Under the pieces are notes generated by a model that was not told the origin of the DNA, made no database searches, and saw only the letters and a program-made list of their open reading frames with translations. Positions 24,206 to 33,252 of a DNA stretch of 64,000 nt are shown here, one piece after another. A program made the position numbers and the translations under genes. The stretch comes from Glycomyces sp040645615 (GTDB lineage: Bacteria; Actinomycetota; Actinomycetes; Mycobacteriales; Micromonosporaceae). The stretch's first letter is position 1; every line of letters starts with the position of its first letter. The stretch covers positions 62,001-126,000 of the forward strand of contig NZ_JBEYYO010000002.1 in the NCBI RefSeq assembly GCF_040645615.1, read 5' to 3'.

Positions 24206-26269
24206 ATGGTCAACAACTCGACGACACTGATAGGCCTCGTGGTCGCCGCCCTGGCCTTCCTGGGCATCCTGGTCATGGTCATCAGGCTGTACCGCAAGGT
24301 CGCGCCCGGCCAGGCCCTGGTCGTGACCAAGCTCAGCAAGCGGAAGGTCTCCTTCACCTCCGCGCTGGTGCTGCCGATCATCCACCGCGCCGAGTACATG
24401 GACATCGCGGTCAAGACCATCGAGATCAACCGCGCCGGCAAGGACGGGCTGATCTGCCAGGACAACATCCGCGCCGACATCTCGATCACGTTCTTCGTCC
24501 GGGTCAACGCCACCGTCGAGGACGTGCTCAACGTCGCCAACTCGATCGGCACCAAGCGCGCCTCCGACCAGGACACGCTCCAGGAGCTGTTCAACGCCAA
24601 GTTCGCCGAGGCGCTCAAGACCGTCGGCAAGCAGCTCGACTTCACCGACCTGTACACCAACCGCGACGAGTTCCGCGACCGCATCCTCAACGTCATCGGC
24701 ACCGACCTCAACGGGTACTCCCTCGAAGACGCCGCGATCGACTACCTCGAGCAGACCCCGATGGATCAGCTCGACCCCAAGAACATCCTCGACGCGCAGG
24801 GCATCCGCAAGATCACCGAGCTGACCGCGCGCGAGTCGGTGACCACCAACGAGCACCGCCGCCACGAGGAGAAGGAGATCAAGCGCCAGGACGTCGAGGC
24901 CAAGGAGGCCGTCCTGGAGCTGGAGCGCCGCGAGGCCGAGGCCGAGATCCGCCAGCAGCGCGAGATCGAGACCCTGCGGGCCCGCGAGGGCGCCGAGGTC
25001 CAGAAGGTCCAGGCCGAGGAGCGCCTCAAGTCCGAGACGGCCCGCATCAAGACCGAAGAGGCCACCGGCATCCAGCACGAGAACCGCCTGCGCGAGATCG
25101 CCGTCGCCGAGAAGAACCGCGAACGCGTCATCGCCGTGGAGACCGAGCGGATCGAGAAGGACCGCATCCTCGAAGTGGTCGGCCGCGAGAGGGAGGAAGA
25201 GCTCGCCCGCATCGCCGCCAACAAGGAGCTCGAAGCCCAGAAGCGCGACATCGCCGACGTCATCCGCGAGCGCATCGCCGTGGAGAAGACCGTCGCCGAG
25301 CAGGAAGAGGGCATCAAGCGCCTGCGCGCGACCGAAGAGGCCGAGCGCGAGCGCCAGAAGGTGATCATCCTGGCCGAGGCCGAGGCGCAGGAGAACCTCG
25401 TCAAGGACATCAAGGCCGCCGAGGCCGCCGAGCAGGCCGCCAAGCACCTGGCCCGCCAGCGCCTCACCGAGGCCGAGGCCGCCCAGCAGGCCGCCGAGCT
25501 CGAAGCCCGCGCCAAGATCCGCCAGGCCGAGGGCGACCAGGCCGTGGCCGCCGCGCCGGGCCTGGCCGAGGTCCAGGTCCGCGAGGCCGAGGCCGACGCG
25601 ATCGAGAAGAGCGGTCTGGCCGAGGCCAAGGCCGCCGAGGCCAAGGGCCTGGCCGAGGCCGAGGCGTTCTCCGCCATCGGCAAGGCCGAGGCCACCGCGA
25701 CCGCCGCGAAGGGCACCGCCGAGGCGAACGCCCTGCGCGAGAAGCTCGTCGCCGAGTCGGCTGGTCTGACCGAGAAGGCCGCCGCGATGGACGCGCTGTC
25801 CGAGGCCTCCCGCGGGCACGAGGAGTACCGCCTCCGCCTGGAGATGGAGAAGGACCTGCGCGGCGCCGAGATCGAGGCCCGTCGCTCCATCGCCGAGCAG
25901 CAGGCCGGCGTCATCGCCGCCGGGCTGTCGAAGGCCGACATCTCGCTGGTCGGCGGCGACACCCAGTTCTTCGACCGGGTCGTGGGCGCGATCGGCTACG
26001 GCAAGGCCGTGGACGGGTTCGTGTCGCACTCCGAGGTCGCCCAGACCGTGGCCGCCTCGTGGGGCAACGGCTCGACCTCGTTCGCCGAGGACCTCAAGGG
26101 GGTCCTGGCGGGCATCGGCACCGAGGACGTGAAGAACCTGACCGTCTCCGCGGCGCTGGTCAAGCTGATCCAGCGCGACGGCGACTCGGGCGCGCTCTCG
26201 GGCCTGCTCGACAAGGCCAAGGAGCTCGGCGTGGCCGAGAAGCCGGCCTTGGAAATCGCCTCCCGTTAG
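24206..26269 (+). CDS. Flotillin family (SPFH) membrane scaffold protein
   Basis: 687 residues. A membrane helix at about 8-26 (LIGLVVAALAFLGILVMVI) is followed by an SPFH/Band 7 domain from about 30 to 200 (APGQALVVTK, VKTIEINRAGKDGLICQDN) and a very long Ala/Glu coiled coil (about 215-560) containing the flotillin E-A repeats (AEAEAFSAIGKAEA). A small C-terminal domain ends in PALEIASR. Length and order match YqiK-type flotillins. These oligomerise on the inner membrane and organise microdomains. The neighbours are NfeD-like upstream and the AAA ATPase downstream. Confidence 0.92.
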   Translation: MVNNSTTLIGLVVAALAFLGILVMVIRLYRKVAPGQALVVTKLSKRKVSFTSALVLPIIHRAEYMDIAVKTIEINRAGKDGLICQDNIRADISITFFVRVNATVEDVLNVANSIGTKRASDQDTLQELFNAKFAEALKTVGKQLDFTDLYTNRDEFRDRILNVIGTDLNGYSLEDAAIDYLEQTPMDQLDPKNILDAQGIRKITELTARESVTTNEHRRHEEKEIKRQDVEAKEAVLELERREAEAEIRQQREIETLRAREGAEVQKVQAEERLKSETARIKTEEATGIQHENRLREIAVAEKNRERVIAVETERIEKDRILEVVGREREEELARIAANKELEAQKRDIADVIRERIAVEKTVAEQEEGIKRLRATEEAERERQKVIILAEAEAQENLVKDIKAAEAAEQAAKHLARQRLTEAEAAQQAAELEARAKIRQAEGDQAVAAAPGLAEVQVREAEADAIEKSGLAEAKAAEAKGLAEAEAFSAIGKAEATATAAKGTAEANALREKLVAESAGLTEKAAAMDALSEASRGHEEYRLRLEMEKDLRGAEIEARRSIAEQQAGVIAAGLSKADISLVGGDTQFFDRVVGAIGYGKAVDGFVSHSEVAQTVAASWGNGSTSFAEDLKGVLAGIGTEDVKNLTVSAALVKLIQRDGDSGALSGLLDKAKELGVAEKPALEIASR

Positions 26270-26278
26270 TTCGTGACC

Positions 26279-26312
26279 GGGACCGCGGGCCTCGCAAGGG
26301 GTTCGCGGTCCC
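26279..26312 (+). terminator. Hairpin after the flotillin gene
   Basis: GGGACCGCG (26279-26287) and CGCGGTCCC (26304-26312) with a 16-base loop, beginning 10 bases after the flotillin stop. There is no T run. It may separate the flotillin transcript from the AAA ATPase gene. Confidence 0.45.
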
Positions 26313-26374
26313 GCCGCCGTCGCCGCGCTCTGGCGCCGCCCGCCGCGCACCCGCGGTCCGATCGGCACCGCCGG

Positions 26375-26456
26375 ATCGTGCATCATATTTCCTATAGGAA
26401 ACGCGCCTTACCGGCCTGGATCGCATAGGATATATCCTATAGGATATACGATCCAG
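26375..26456. promoter_or_regulatory. AT-rich palindrome cluster in front of the AAA ATPase
   Basis: Three overlapping or adjacent perfect palindromes are visible: TTTCCTATAGGAAA (26388-26401), ATAGGATATATCCTAT (26425-26440) and TATATCCTATAGGATATA (26431-26448). The last two are framed by CTGGATCG (26416-26423) and its inverse CGATCCAG (26449-26456). The common core is TCCTATAGGA. Located 38-120 bases before the ATG of the 1653-residue ATPase, this is a likely operator array for a dimeric repressor or activator; AT content also suits a promoter. Confidence 0.75.
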
Positions 26457-26494
26457 ATTGAGCCTTCCGACTCCCAACGCTCCCAGGGGAACCC

Positions 26495-29400
26495 ATGGCC
26501 GAAGAGACCACCGCCGTCACCGAGCCCGCCGAATCCGCCGCGCTCGACGCGGGGACGTACGAGGTCCTCTCCAAGCGGCTCGCCGACTTCGCCGCCGAGC
26601 TGGCCGACCGGGCCGAGGCGCTCAACGGCGCCCGCACCGACGCGTTCGGGTCCACCGAGCTGTCGCTGCTGGGGACCACGCGCATCCGCACCGCGAACAA
26701 CTGCGTGCCCCGCGACATGGCGCGCGTGGGGGACCGGCTCCTCTTCGGCTACAACGTCCACATGGGACTCAAGTCGACCACCGACGTCGGCGACGTGTTC
26801 GCCCTCCACGACTTCGCCCGCGAGGACGGCAACTTCACCTTCACCGAGGCCACCGAGCCCGGGCACCTCTTCGACGAAGCGCGCTTCACCGCCGACTTCA
26901 CCGAGATGTACCGCTACTACCGCTCCACCGAGCTCCTCCAGGTGCGCGAGGTCGACACCCGCCTCCTGGCGGTCTTCCGCATCGGCGAGAACCTCGCCGA
27001 CCAACGCGTCATGCGCTGGGAGCTGGGCCCCGACGGCGAAGCGACCTATATGGACGCCCGCGGCGAGGCCGACGCGATCTGGCCCGCGCCGCACGACTTC
27101 GAGTGGACCCCGACCTCGCGCGAGCAGCACGTCACCGGCCGATTCCCGCACGTGTCCATCGAGGACGAGATCTTCGTCGAATGCGTGGGCGGCGACCTCA
27201 CCGTCAAGATCGAGGACAACACCGACTCCGGCGAAGGCGTCTACTCCGAGCCCGTGGCCGAGCCGCTCCAGTCCCTCGCCGACGCCGAGATCGCTTACGC
27301 GCGAATCGGACCGCTCATCCTGTTGCGGATCCTCCCCTACAAGGAGACCGTCACCCGCTACCTCGTCTACAATACCCGCACCTCCACTGTGGTCCGAGCC
27401 GACGCGATCGGGGCCGCGTGCCGCCGCCTGCCCGAAGACCACGGCATCATCTTCCCCGGCGGGTACTACCTCAACGAGGGCAAGCTCAAGACCTTCGACC
27501 AGGACACCGAGGGCCTGCGCTTCAAGAAGGTCATCCGCTCGCCCAACGGCGAAGACGTCCTCTACGTCTTCTACAACCAGGTCGAGGGTCGCTCGCTCCT
27601 GTTGCCGTACAACGTGATCCGCAAGGAAGTCGCGGCGCCGATGAGCGTCCACGGCTACGCGATCTTCGACGACGGCACCCTCGTGGCGTTCCGCTTCACC
27701 GGCGACGAGGCCACCCGCGTGCACCCCGTGCAGATCTGGGCCACCCCGTTCTGCTCCGAGTCCTATGCCGCCCAAGCAGAATCGGGCGACTCCCCGATCC
27801 ACCGCATCGGCAACGCCGAAGCCGTGCGCGCCGTCTCCGACGCGTTCTCGGTGGCGCGCATGGTCCGCGAGATGGAACCGGCCCAAGCGGTCTTCGAGGC
27901 GCTCATCGCCGCGGCCACCCGCTGCCTCGACGACTACCCGTGGCTCGGCGACGAGGGCCTGTTCGACCTCGACGACACCCTCAAGCGGGTCCGCGACACC
28001 GCCGAATCGGTGCTCGACGAGTACGCCACGGTCGCCGAACTCACCGGCGAGGCCGAGAAGTCCCTCGACCAGGCCCGCACCGACACCGTCAAGCTCCTGC
28101 GCCGCGCCCGCGGCGAGGCCCCCAAGTCCGCCGAGCAGTGGGTCGAGCTGCTCACCGAGCTGCGCAGCGCCGGCGGCCACCTCGTGACCCTGCGCGAAGT
28201 CCGCTACATCGACCTCGCCGCCATCGACGGACTCGCCGCCGACGTGGACGAGTCGCTCGCGTCCACCGGCCGCCGCGCCGTGGCGTTCCTCGAACGCGAG
28301 GACGCCTTCACGACCTATTTCGAGCAGATCGCCGACCTCGAACGCAAATCCGAGGTCATCGAGACCGTGGCCGAGGCCAATCCGCTCCTCGAAGACCTCG
28401 ATGCGAGGCAGCGGGGCCTGGAGAACCTGACCGAGGTCGTGGCCGCCCTGGAGATCGGCGACGCCGTGGTGCGCACCGCGATCCTCGGGCGCGTCTCCGA
28501 GGTGCTCGCCGCGGTCAACCGCGCCCGCGCCACGCTCGCCGCGCGCCGCCGCGAACTGGCCGTCGGCGAAGGCAAAGCCGAGTTCGCGGCCGAGTTCGCG
28601 CTGCTGGGCCAGTCGGTGACCGCCGCGATCAGCGCCGCCGACACGCCCGCGGCGTGCGACGAGCAGCTGGGCCGCCTCCTGCTCACCGTCGAGAACCTGG
28701 AGACCCGCTTCGCGGACTTCGACGAGTTCCTGACCCAGTTGGCCGACAAGCGCACCGACGTTTACGAGGCGTTCTCCTCGCGCAAGCAGCACCTGCTCGA
28801 CGAGGCCGCCCGTCGCGCCGAGCAGCTCGCGGCCTCGGCCGACCGCATCCTCGAAGCGGTCGCCCGCCGCACCGCCGCACTGTCCTCACTGGACGAAGTC
28901 AACACGTACTTCGCGACCGACCCGATGGTCGAGCGCCTGCGCAAGGTCATCGCCGAGCTCCGCGGCCTGGACGACACCGTCCGCGCCGAGGAGATCGAAG
29001 GCCGCATCGCCGCCGCTCGCGCCGAGGCCGGGCGCGCGCTCACCGACCGGCTCGACCTGTTCGACGGCGACGCCATCAAGTTCGGCGAGCACCGCCTGCC
29101 GATCAACACCCAGCCGCTCGACCTCACGCTGGTCCCCTCGGGAGACTCGCTCGCGTTCTCGCTCACCGGGACCGACTACCGCCACGTGGTCGACGACCCC
29201 GAATTCGCGGGCACCAAACCGTTCTGGCAGCAGTTCCTGCCCTCGGAGAACCCGCAGGTCTACCGGGCCGAGCACCTCGCCTCGACGCTCCTGGCCGAGC
29301 ACGGCCCCGCCAGGCTCGGCGCCGAGGACGACCTCGCGAAGTTCGTCTCGGCGGCAGCTGCCGAACGCTACGACGAGGGCTACGAGCGGGGCGTCCACGA

Positions 29401-31456
29401 CGCCGACGCCGCCGCGATCCTCGCCGAGGTCCTGCGCCTCCACAAGGCCGCCGGGGTCCTGCGCTACCCCAGCGCCGAGCGGGCGCTCGCGCAGCTGTTC
29501 TGGAACTCAGGTGGTCTCGAAGGCAAAGAGCGCCAGGCGATCTGGTCGGCGCAGGCCCGCTCGCTCGCGCGCGTCCGCGACACGTTCGGCCGTCCCGACG
29601 CGATGGCCGGGCTGATCCAGGACGTCGTGTGCGCGCTGTCCGACTTCACCGCCGCGACCGGCCTGGGCGGCCACCCGCAGTTCCCGCTGGAGGCCGACGA
29701 GCGGCTCGCCGTCGAATACCTCGTGGAGGAACTCGCCGCGACCGGGACCTTCGCGGCCTCGGGGCGCGCGCGGGACCTCATCGCCAGTTTCGCGAACCAC
29801 ATCGGACCCACCGCGAAGGCCGGGTTCGACGAGGACCTGCGGGCCGTCGAGAGCGACACGCCTGCCGACCTGCACCGATCCGTGTTCCTCAAGTGGGGGC
29901 TGGCCTGGAACTGGCTGGACGCGTTCCTGGCCGGGACCGAAGGCGAGAAGTTCGACCGCACCGACCTGCCCGAGGCGATCGCGCTGCTCATCGGCTCGGT
30001 CGAGACCTACGAAGTCGAAGCGGACCTGACCTCCGAGGTCACCGGCCTGCTCGGCACCCACCCGCGCGTCGACAACCGCGTCCTGCCACTGCGCCTGGAC
30101 GAGTTCCTCGCGCGCACCGGGCACTTCCGGGAGACCGTGCAGCCCGCGTACCGCGCCTACCAGCGCAAGCGCGCCACCCTCATCGAGACGCACCGCCGCA
30201 GCCTGCGCATCGAGGAGTTCAAGCCCAAGACGATGGCCGGGTTCGTGCGCAACCAGCTCATCGACGACGTGTACCTGCCGCTCATCGGCGCCAACCTCGC
30301 CAAGCAGATCGGCGCCGGTTCGGGCGAGGGCCGCCGCACCGACCAGTCGGGGATGCTCATGCTCATCTCCCCGCCCGGGTACGGCAAGACCACGCTCATG
30401 GAATACGTGGCCGACCGGCTCGGGATGCTGCTGGTCAAGGTCAACGGGCCCTCGCTCGGGCACGAGACCACGTCGGTCGACCCCGCCGACGCGCCGAACG
30501 CGACCGCGCGCGCCGAGGTCGAGAAGATCAACTTCGCGCTCGAATGCGGCAACAACGTGCTGCTGTACCTCGACGACATCCAGCACACCAACCCCGAACT
30601 GCTCCAGAAGTTCATCTCGATGTGCGACGCGCAGCGCAAGATGGAAGGCGTGTGGAACGGGCGCACCCGCACCTACGACCTGCGCGGGAAGCGCTTCGCG
30701 GTGTGCATGGCCGGGAACCCGTACACCGAGGCGGGGCAGAAGTTCCGCATCCCCGACATGCTCTCCAACCGCGCCGACGTGTGGAACCTCGGCGACGTGC
30801 TCTCCGGGCGCGACCAGGTGTTCGCCCAGTCCTACATCGAGAACGCGCTGACCTCGAACCGGGTGACCGCGCCGCTGGCCGGGCGGGACCGGGCCGACGT
30901 GCAGCTGCTCATCCGGCTCGCGTCGGACGACCCGACCGCCGCGCCCGACGGGCTCAAGCACGCCTACTCGGCCGGTGAGCTCGACCAGGTGCTGTCGGTG
31001 CTGCGCAAACTCGTGCGCATCCAGAAGACGGTGCTGGCCAACAACCTCGCGTACATCGCCTCGGCCGCGACCGACGACTCCTCGCGTACCGAGCCGCCGT
31101 TCCTGCTCCAGGGCTCGTACCGGAACATGGGGCGGCTGACCGAACGCGTGGTGCCGGTGATGAACGACGACGAGCTCGAAGCGGTGATCGACGACCACTA
31201 CGCAGGTGAGGCGCAGACGCTCGCCTCGGGCGCGGAGGCGAATCTGCTCAAACTCGCCGAGCTGCGAGGGCGACTCGACGAGGAGCGCGCGGCCCGCTGG
31301 GAGGCGGTCAAGGAGGCCTACCGGAGGGAGCAGACCCTCGGCGGTTCCAGCGACGATCCAATGTCGAGGGCGGTCGGCGCCATCACGCTGCTCTCCGACC
31401 GCGTCGGGGGAATCGAAACCGCGCTGCAACAAAGGAGCAGCACGAAGCCGCAATAA
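26495..31456 (+). CDS. Giant AAA 'DNA repair ATPase' (DUF3686-type)
   Basis: 1653 residues with a GGGGA site before the ATG. The N-terminal 460 residues are rich in beta strands (LLFGYNVHMGLKS, VYNTRTSTVV, PGGYYLNEGKLKTF) as in the DUF3686 region of proteins named DNA repair ATPase. About 480-880 is helical coiled coil. A further alpha/beta region leads to a C-terminal AAA domain with Walker A P-P-G1295-Y-G-K-T1299, Walker B L-L-Y-L-D-D-I-Q near 1360, and sensor-like CMAGNPYTEAGQKF. The DNA-repair name is inherited annotation; no nuclease or helicase domain is visible. It follows NfeD-like and flotillin genes, and a BRCT-like gene follows it. Confidence 0.85.
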   Translation: MAEETTAVTEPAESAALDAGTYEVLSKRLADFAAELADRAEALNGARTDAFGSTELSLLGTTRIRTANNCVPRDMARVGDRLLFGYNVHMGLKSTTDVGDVFALHDFAREDGNFTFTEATEPGHLFDEARFTADFTEMYRYYRSTELLQVREVDTRLLAVFRIGENLADQRVMRWELGPDGEATYMDARGEADAIWPAPHDFEWTPTSREQHVTGRFPHVSIEDEIFVECVGGDLTVKIEDNTDSGEGVYSEPVAEPLQSLADAEIAYARIGPLILLRILPYKETVTRYLVYNTRTSTVVRADAIGAACRRLPEDHGIIFPGGYYLNEGKLKTFDQDTEGLRFKKVIRSPNGEDVLYVFYNQVEGRSLLLPYNVIRKEVAAPMSVHGYAIFDDGTLVAFRFTGDEATRVHPVQIWATPFCSESYAAQAESGDSPIHRIGNAEAVRAVSDAFSVARMVREMEPAQAVFEALIAAATRCLDDYPWLGDEGLFDLDDTLKRVRDTAESVLDEYATVAELTGEAEKSLDQARTDTVKLLRRARGEAPKSAEQWVELLTELRSAGGHLVTLREVRYIDLAAIDGLAADVDESLASTGRRAVAFLEREDAFTTYFEQIADLERKSEVIETVAEANPLLEDLDARQRGLENLTEVVAALEIGDAVVRTAILGRVSEVLAAVNRARATLAARRRELAVGEGKAEFAAEFALLGQSVTAAISAADTPAACDEQLGRLLLTVENLETRFADFDEFLTQLADKRTDVYEAFSSRKQHLLDEAARRAEQLAASADRILEAVARRTAALSSLDEVNTYFATDPMVERLRKVIAELRGLDDTVRAEEIEGRIAAARAEAGRALTDRLDLFDGDAIKFGEHRLPINTQPLDLTLVPSGDSLAFSLTGTDYRHVVDDPEFAGTKPFWQQFLPSENPQVYRAEHLASTLLAEHGPARLGAEDDLAKFVSAAAAERYDEGYERGVHDADAAAILAEVLRLHKAAGVLRYPSAERALAQLFWNSGGLEGKERQAIWSAQARSLARVRDTFGRPDAMAGLIQDVVCALSDFTAATGLGGHPQFPLEADERLAVEYLVEELAATGTFAASGRARDLIASFANHIGPTAKAGFDEDLRAVESDTPADLHRSVFLKWGLAWNWLDAFLAGTEGEKFDRTDLPEAIALLIGSVETYEVEADLTSEVTGLLGTHPRVDNRVLPLRLDEFLARTGHFRETVQPAYRAYQRKRATLIETHRRSLRIEEFKPKTMAGFVRNQLIDDVYLPLIGANLAKQIGAGSGEGRRTDQSGMLMLISPPGYGKTTLMEYVADRLGMLLVKVNGPSLGHETTSVDPADAPNATARAEVEKINFALECGNNVLLYLDDIQHTNPELLQKFISMCDAQRKMEGVWNGRTRTYDLRGKRFAVCMAGNPYTEAGQKFRIPDMLSNRADVWNLGDVLSGRDQVFAQSYIENALTSNRVTAPLAGRDRADVQLLIRLASDDPTAAPDGLKHAYSAGELDQVLSVLRKLVRIQKTVLANNLAYIASAATDDSSRTEPPFLLQGSYRNMGRLTERVVPVMNDDELEAVIDDHYAGEAQTLASGAEANLLKLAELRGRLDEERAARWEAVKEAYRREQTLGGSSDDPMSRAVGAITLLSDRVGGIETALQQRSSTKPQ

Positions 31457-31571
31457 AGTCTCTCCGCTCGGCCGTCCCGACCCGATGACCCGGTACGCTT
31501 CTGACAAAAGCTTGGCGCGTAGCCCGTAGTGCCCCTGCATGCCGCTATCCATCGAATAAAGGGAGGTCCCC

Positions 31572-32240
31572 GTGCCGACGAAGACGGGAGAGAAGGTCCG
31601 GATCATCGTTTTGGGTACCGGCCCGGATGCCGAGATCGCTCGCGCGATCGCCGAGTCCGACGCCGATGTCGCGCTCGCCAAACAGTTCACCAAGACCGTG
31701 ACCCACCTGGTCGCCGACGACACCGTCAAGGCCACCGAAGCCCGCTTGAAGAAGGCCGAGGAGGCCGGCGTCCCCGTCCTCACCGTGGCCGAGTTCCGCG
31801 CGCTGCTCGTCGCCGGTGCCGAAGACGAGACCGACGAGGTCGAAGAGGCCGAGGAGGCGACCCCCGCCGCCGAGGTCGAGCCGGTTGTCGAAGAAGCTCC
31901 GGTCGTCGAGGCCGAGCCGGAACCGGTGGTCGAAGCCGTGGTCGAGCCCGAACCCGAGCCCGAGCCCGCCGTCAGCTCCATCGAGGAGACCCAGACCGTC
32001 AAGGTCGAGGCCCCCAAGGCCGCTGAGGCGGTCGAGCCCGAGCCCGAGCCGGTCGAACAGGCCCCGGTCGCCGAGGCGATCGAGGACCCGGAGCCGGCCG
32101 CGGCCGACCCCGAGACGACCGTCCCGTCCCAGGCCAACGCCCCGGAGATCGAGTCCGAAGCCAAGGACGAGACCCCCGCCAAGCCCGGCCTGATCGCCAA
32201 GATCAAGTCGATCTTCGGCCTCGCGGGAGCCAAGAAGTAA
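31572..32240 (+). CDS. BRCT-like protein with acidic Pro/Glu/Val tail
   Basis: 222 residues from a GTG with GGGAGG seven bases upstream. Residues about 8-80 look like a BRCT domain: strand VRIIVLGTG, helix, V-T-H-L-V-A-D-D followed by L-K-K-A-E-E-A-G-V-P-V-L-T-V-A-E-F, the usual T-H-L-V and last-helix pattern. The remainder to about 195 is low-complexity Glu/Pro/Val/Ala, probably unstructured, ending in a basic amphipathic helix (LIAKIKSIFGLAGAKK) that could touch a membrane or nucleic acid. BRCT modules bind phosphopeptides or DNA ends. Its place after the AAA ATPase suggests a common pathway. Confidence 0.8.
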   Translation: MPTKTGEKVRIIVLGTGPDAEIARAIAESDADVALAKQFTKTVTHLVADDTVKATEARLKKAEEAGVPVLTVAEFRALLVAGAEDETDEVEEAEEATPAAEVEPVVEEAPVVEAEPEPVVEAVVEPEPEPEPAVSSIEETQTVKVEAPKAAEAVEPEPEPVEQAPVAEAIEDPEPAAADPETTVPSQANAPEIESEAKDETPAKPGLIAKIKSIFGLAGAKK

Positions 32241-32255
32241 GCAAGCGACAAGGAG

Positions 32256-32282
32256 AGCCCCGGGCCCGCGCCCGGGGCTTTC
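32256..32282 (+). terminator. Intrinsic terminator after the BRCT-like gene
   Basis: A 10-base perfect stem, AGCCCCGGGC against GCCCGGGGCT, with a four-base loop and a TTTCTC tail, 15 bases after the stop codon. It closes the flotillin/AAA/BRCT unit. Confidence 0.85.
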
Positions 32283-32379
32283 TCGCGTCAGAGGTGGTGT
32301 GACGCTTACCGAACCGATGGTGAGCCCCCGCTACTATGAGCGGGAACGACTGCGACCCCATACCCCCTGGAGGCCGTTC

Positions 32380-32727
32380 TTGAGCACCCCCATCTCAGTC
32401 GACCCTGCCCAACTCCGCTCAGCCTCAAGCGATCTCGCAGGTCAAGCGCCCGACGCCGAACGGCTCCCCGACGACCTCGAACGCGAGGCCCGGCAGGCGA
32501 GCCGGTCCAACAACGGGTTCATGACCGCTTCGGCGGTCGAGAGCTTCGCCGAAGAGGCCAAGGGCGTCATGGTCCACTACCGCGAGCACCTCGACTTCGA
32601 ATCCGAGGCGATCGGCGCCTGTGCCGACGCCTGGGAGGCCGTCGACGAGGAGGCCGGGTCCAAGTTCGACGACATCGGCTCCGAACTGGCCACGTTCACC
32701 GTCCCCCGGATCGCCGGAGGGGCCTGA
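32380..32727 (+). CDS. EspC-like small helical secretion partner
   Basis: 115 residues from a TTG at 32380 with TGGAGG at 32367-32372; an in-frame start at 32299 would add about 27 residues without a site. The start S-T-P-I-S-V-D-P-A-Q-L-R-S-A-S-S-D-L is typical of EspC-like type VII proteins, followed by two long helices with F-A-E-E-A-K and C-A-D-A-W-E. No W-x-G turn. Two bases separate it from the WXG gene that follows, and the TNT toxin comes next, so the three form a tight unit. It is probably a co-secreted or chaperone component for the toxin. Confidence 0.8.
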   Translation: MSTPISVDPAQLRSASSDLAGQAPDAERLPDDLEREARQASRSNNGFMTASAVESFAEEAKGVMVHYREHLDFESEAIGACADAWEAVDEEAGSKFDDIGSELATFTVPRIAGGA

Positions 32728-32729
32728 GG

Positions 32730-33251
32730 ATGCCGACGTTCCAGCAGTGCCTCGACGCCGACCCGTCCGGGTTCACCCAGCTCGGATCCAAGATCATGTC
32801 CACCGCGGGCGAGATCAACTCGCATGCGCAGCAGTACGCGCAGACCATCTCCGGCCTGGAGTCGTCCTGGCAAGGCGACGACTACAAGGCCCTGATGCGG
32901 TGGCAGGGGATCGCGACGGCGTTCAACACCATGAACCAGGCCGAGTTCAACGTCGCCGGCGCGATGCTGACCTCGATGGGCGCGACCATGATGGCCAACG
33001 TCCAGACCCTCAAGCTCACCAAAGAGTCCGCCGAGGCCGCCGGGTACAAGGTCCTCCCGACCCCGCTGGTCATCCTCGGCCCCAGCCAATGGCAGCAGGT
33101 CTCGGCCGCCAACGTGGGCGCCCCCGCGGTCCTCGCCGCCTACCAGGCCGGCGCGATCGCCTTCACGATGGCCCTCATGACCCAGTACGGCGCGCTCATC
33201 GCCCAAGACGCGGCCTGCGCGGCCACCGTCCGAATCGCGGCGGGGTCCTGA
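32730..33251 (+). CDS. WXG100-like protein upstream of TNT toxin
   Basis: 173 residues. An N-terminal WXG100-type hairpin shows S-S-W47-Q-G49-D-D-Y-K-A-L between two helices. A hydrophobic region (about 70-165, with V-L-A-A-Y-Q-A-G-A-I-A-F-T-M-A-L) follows. It is about twice the size of a classic WXG100 protein and lacks an enzymatic domain. It lies two bases after the EspC-like gene and one base before the TNT gene. In other actinomycetes TNT domains are often the C-terminal part of such WXG/LXG proteins; here the carrier and the toxin are separate genes, so this may be the carrier. Confidence 0.82.
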   Translation: MPTFQQCLDADPSGFTQLGSKIMSTAGEINSHAQQYAQTISGLESSWQGDDYKALMRWQGIATAFNTMNQAEFNVAGAMLTSMGATMMANVQTLKLTKESAEAAGYKVLPTPLVILGPSQWQQVSAANVGAPAVLAAYQAGAIAFTMALMTQYGALIAQDAACAATVRIAAGS

Positions 33252-33252
33252 C

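Noticed and set aside
24131..26386. Long minus-strand frame opposite the flotillin gene
   Set aside because: Leu/Gly/Asp-rich shadow created by the Ala/Glu coiled-coil codons of the flotillin gene.
26458..30978. 1506-codon second plus-strand frame inside the giant AAA gene
   Set aside because: Arg/Pro-rich shadow; the other frame has Walker A, Walker B and a proper start site.
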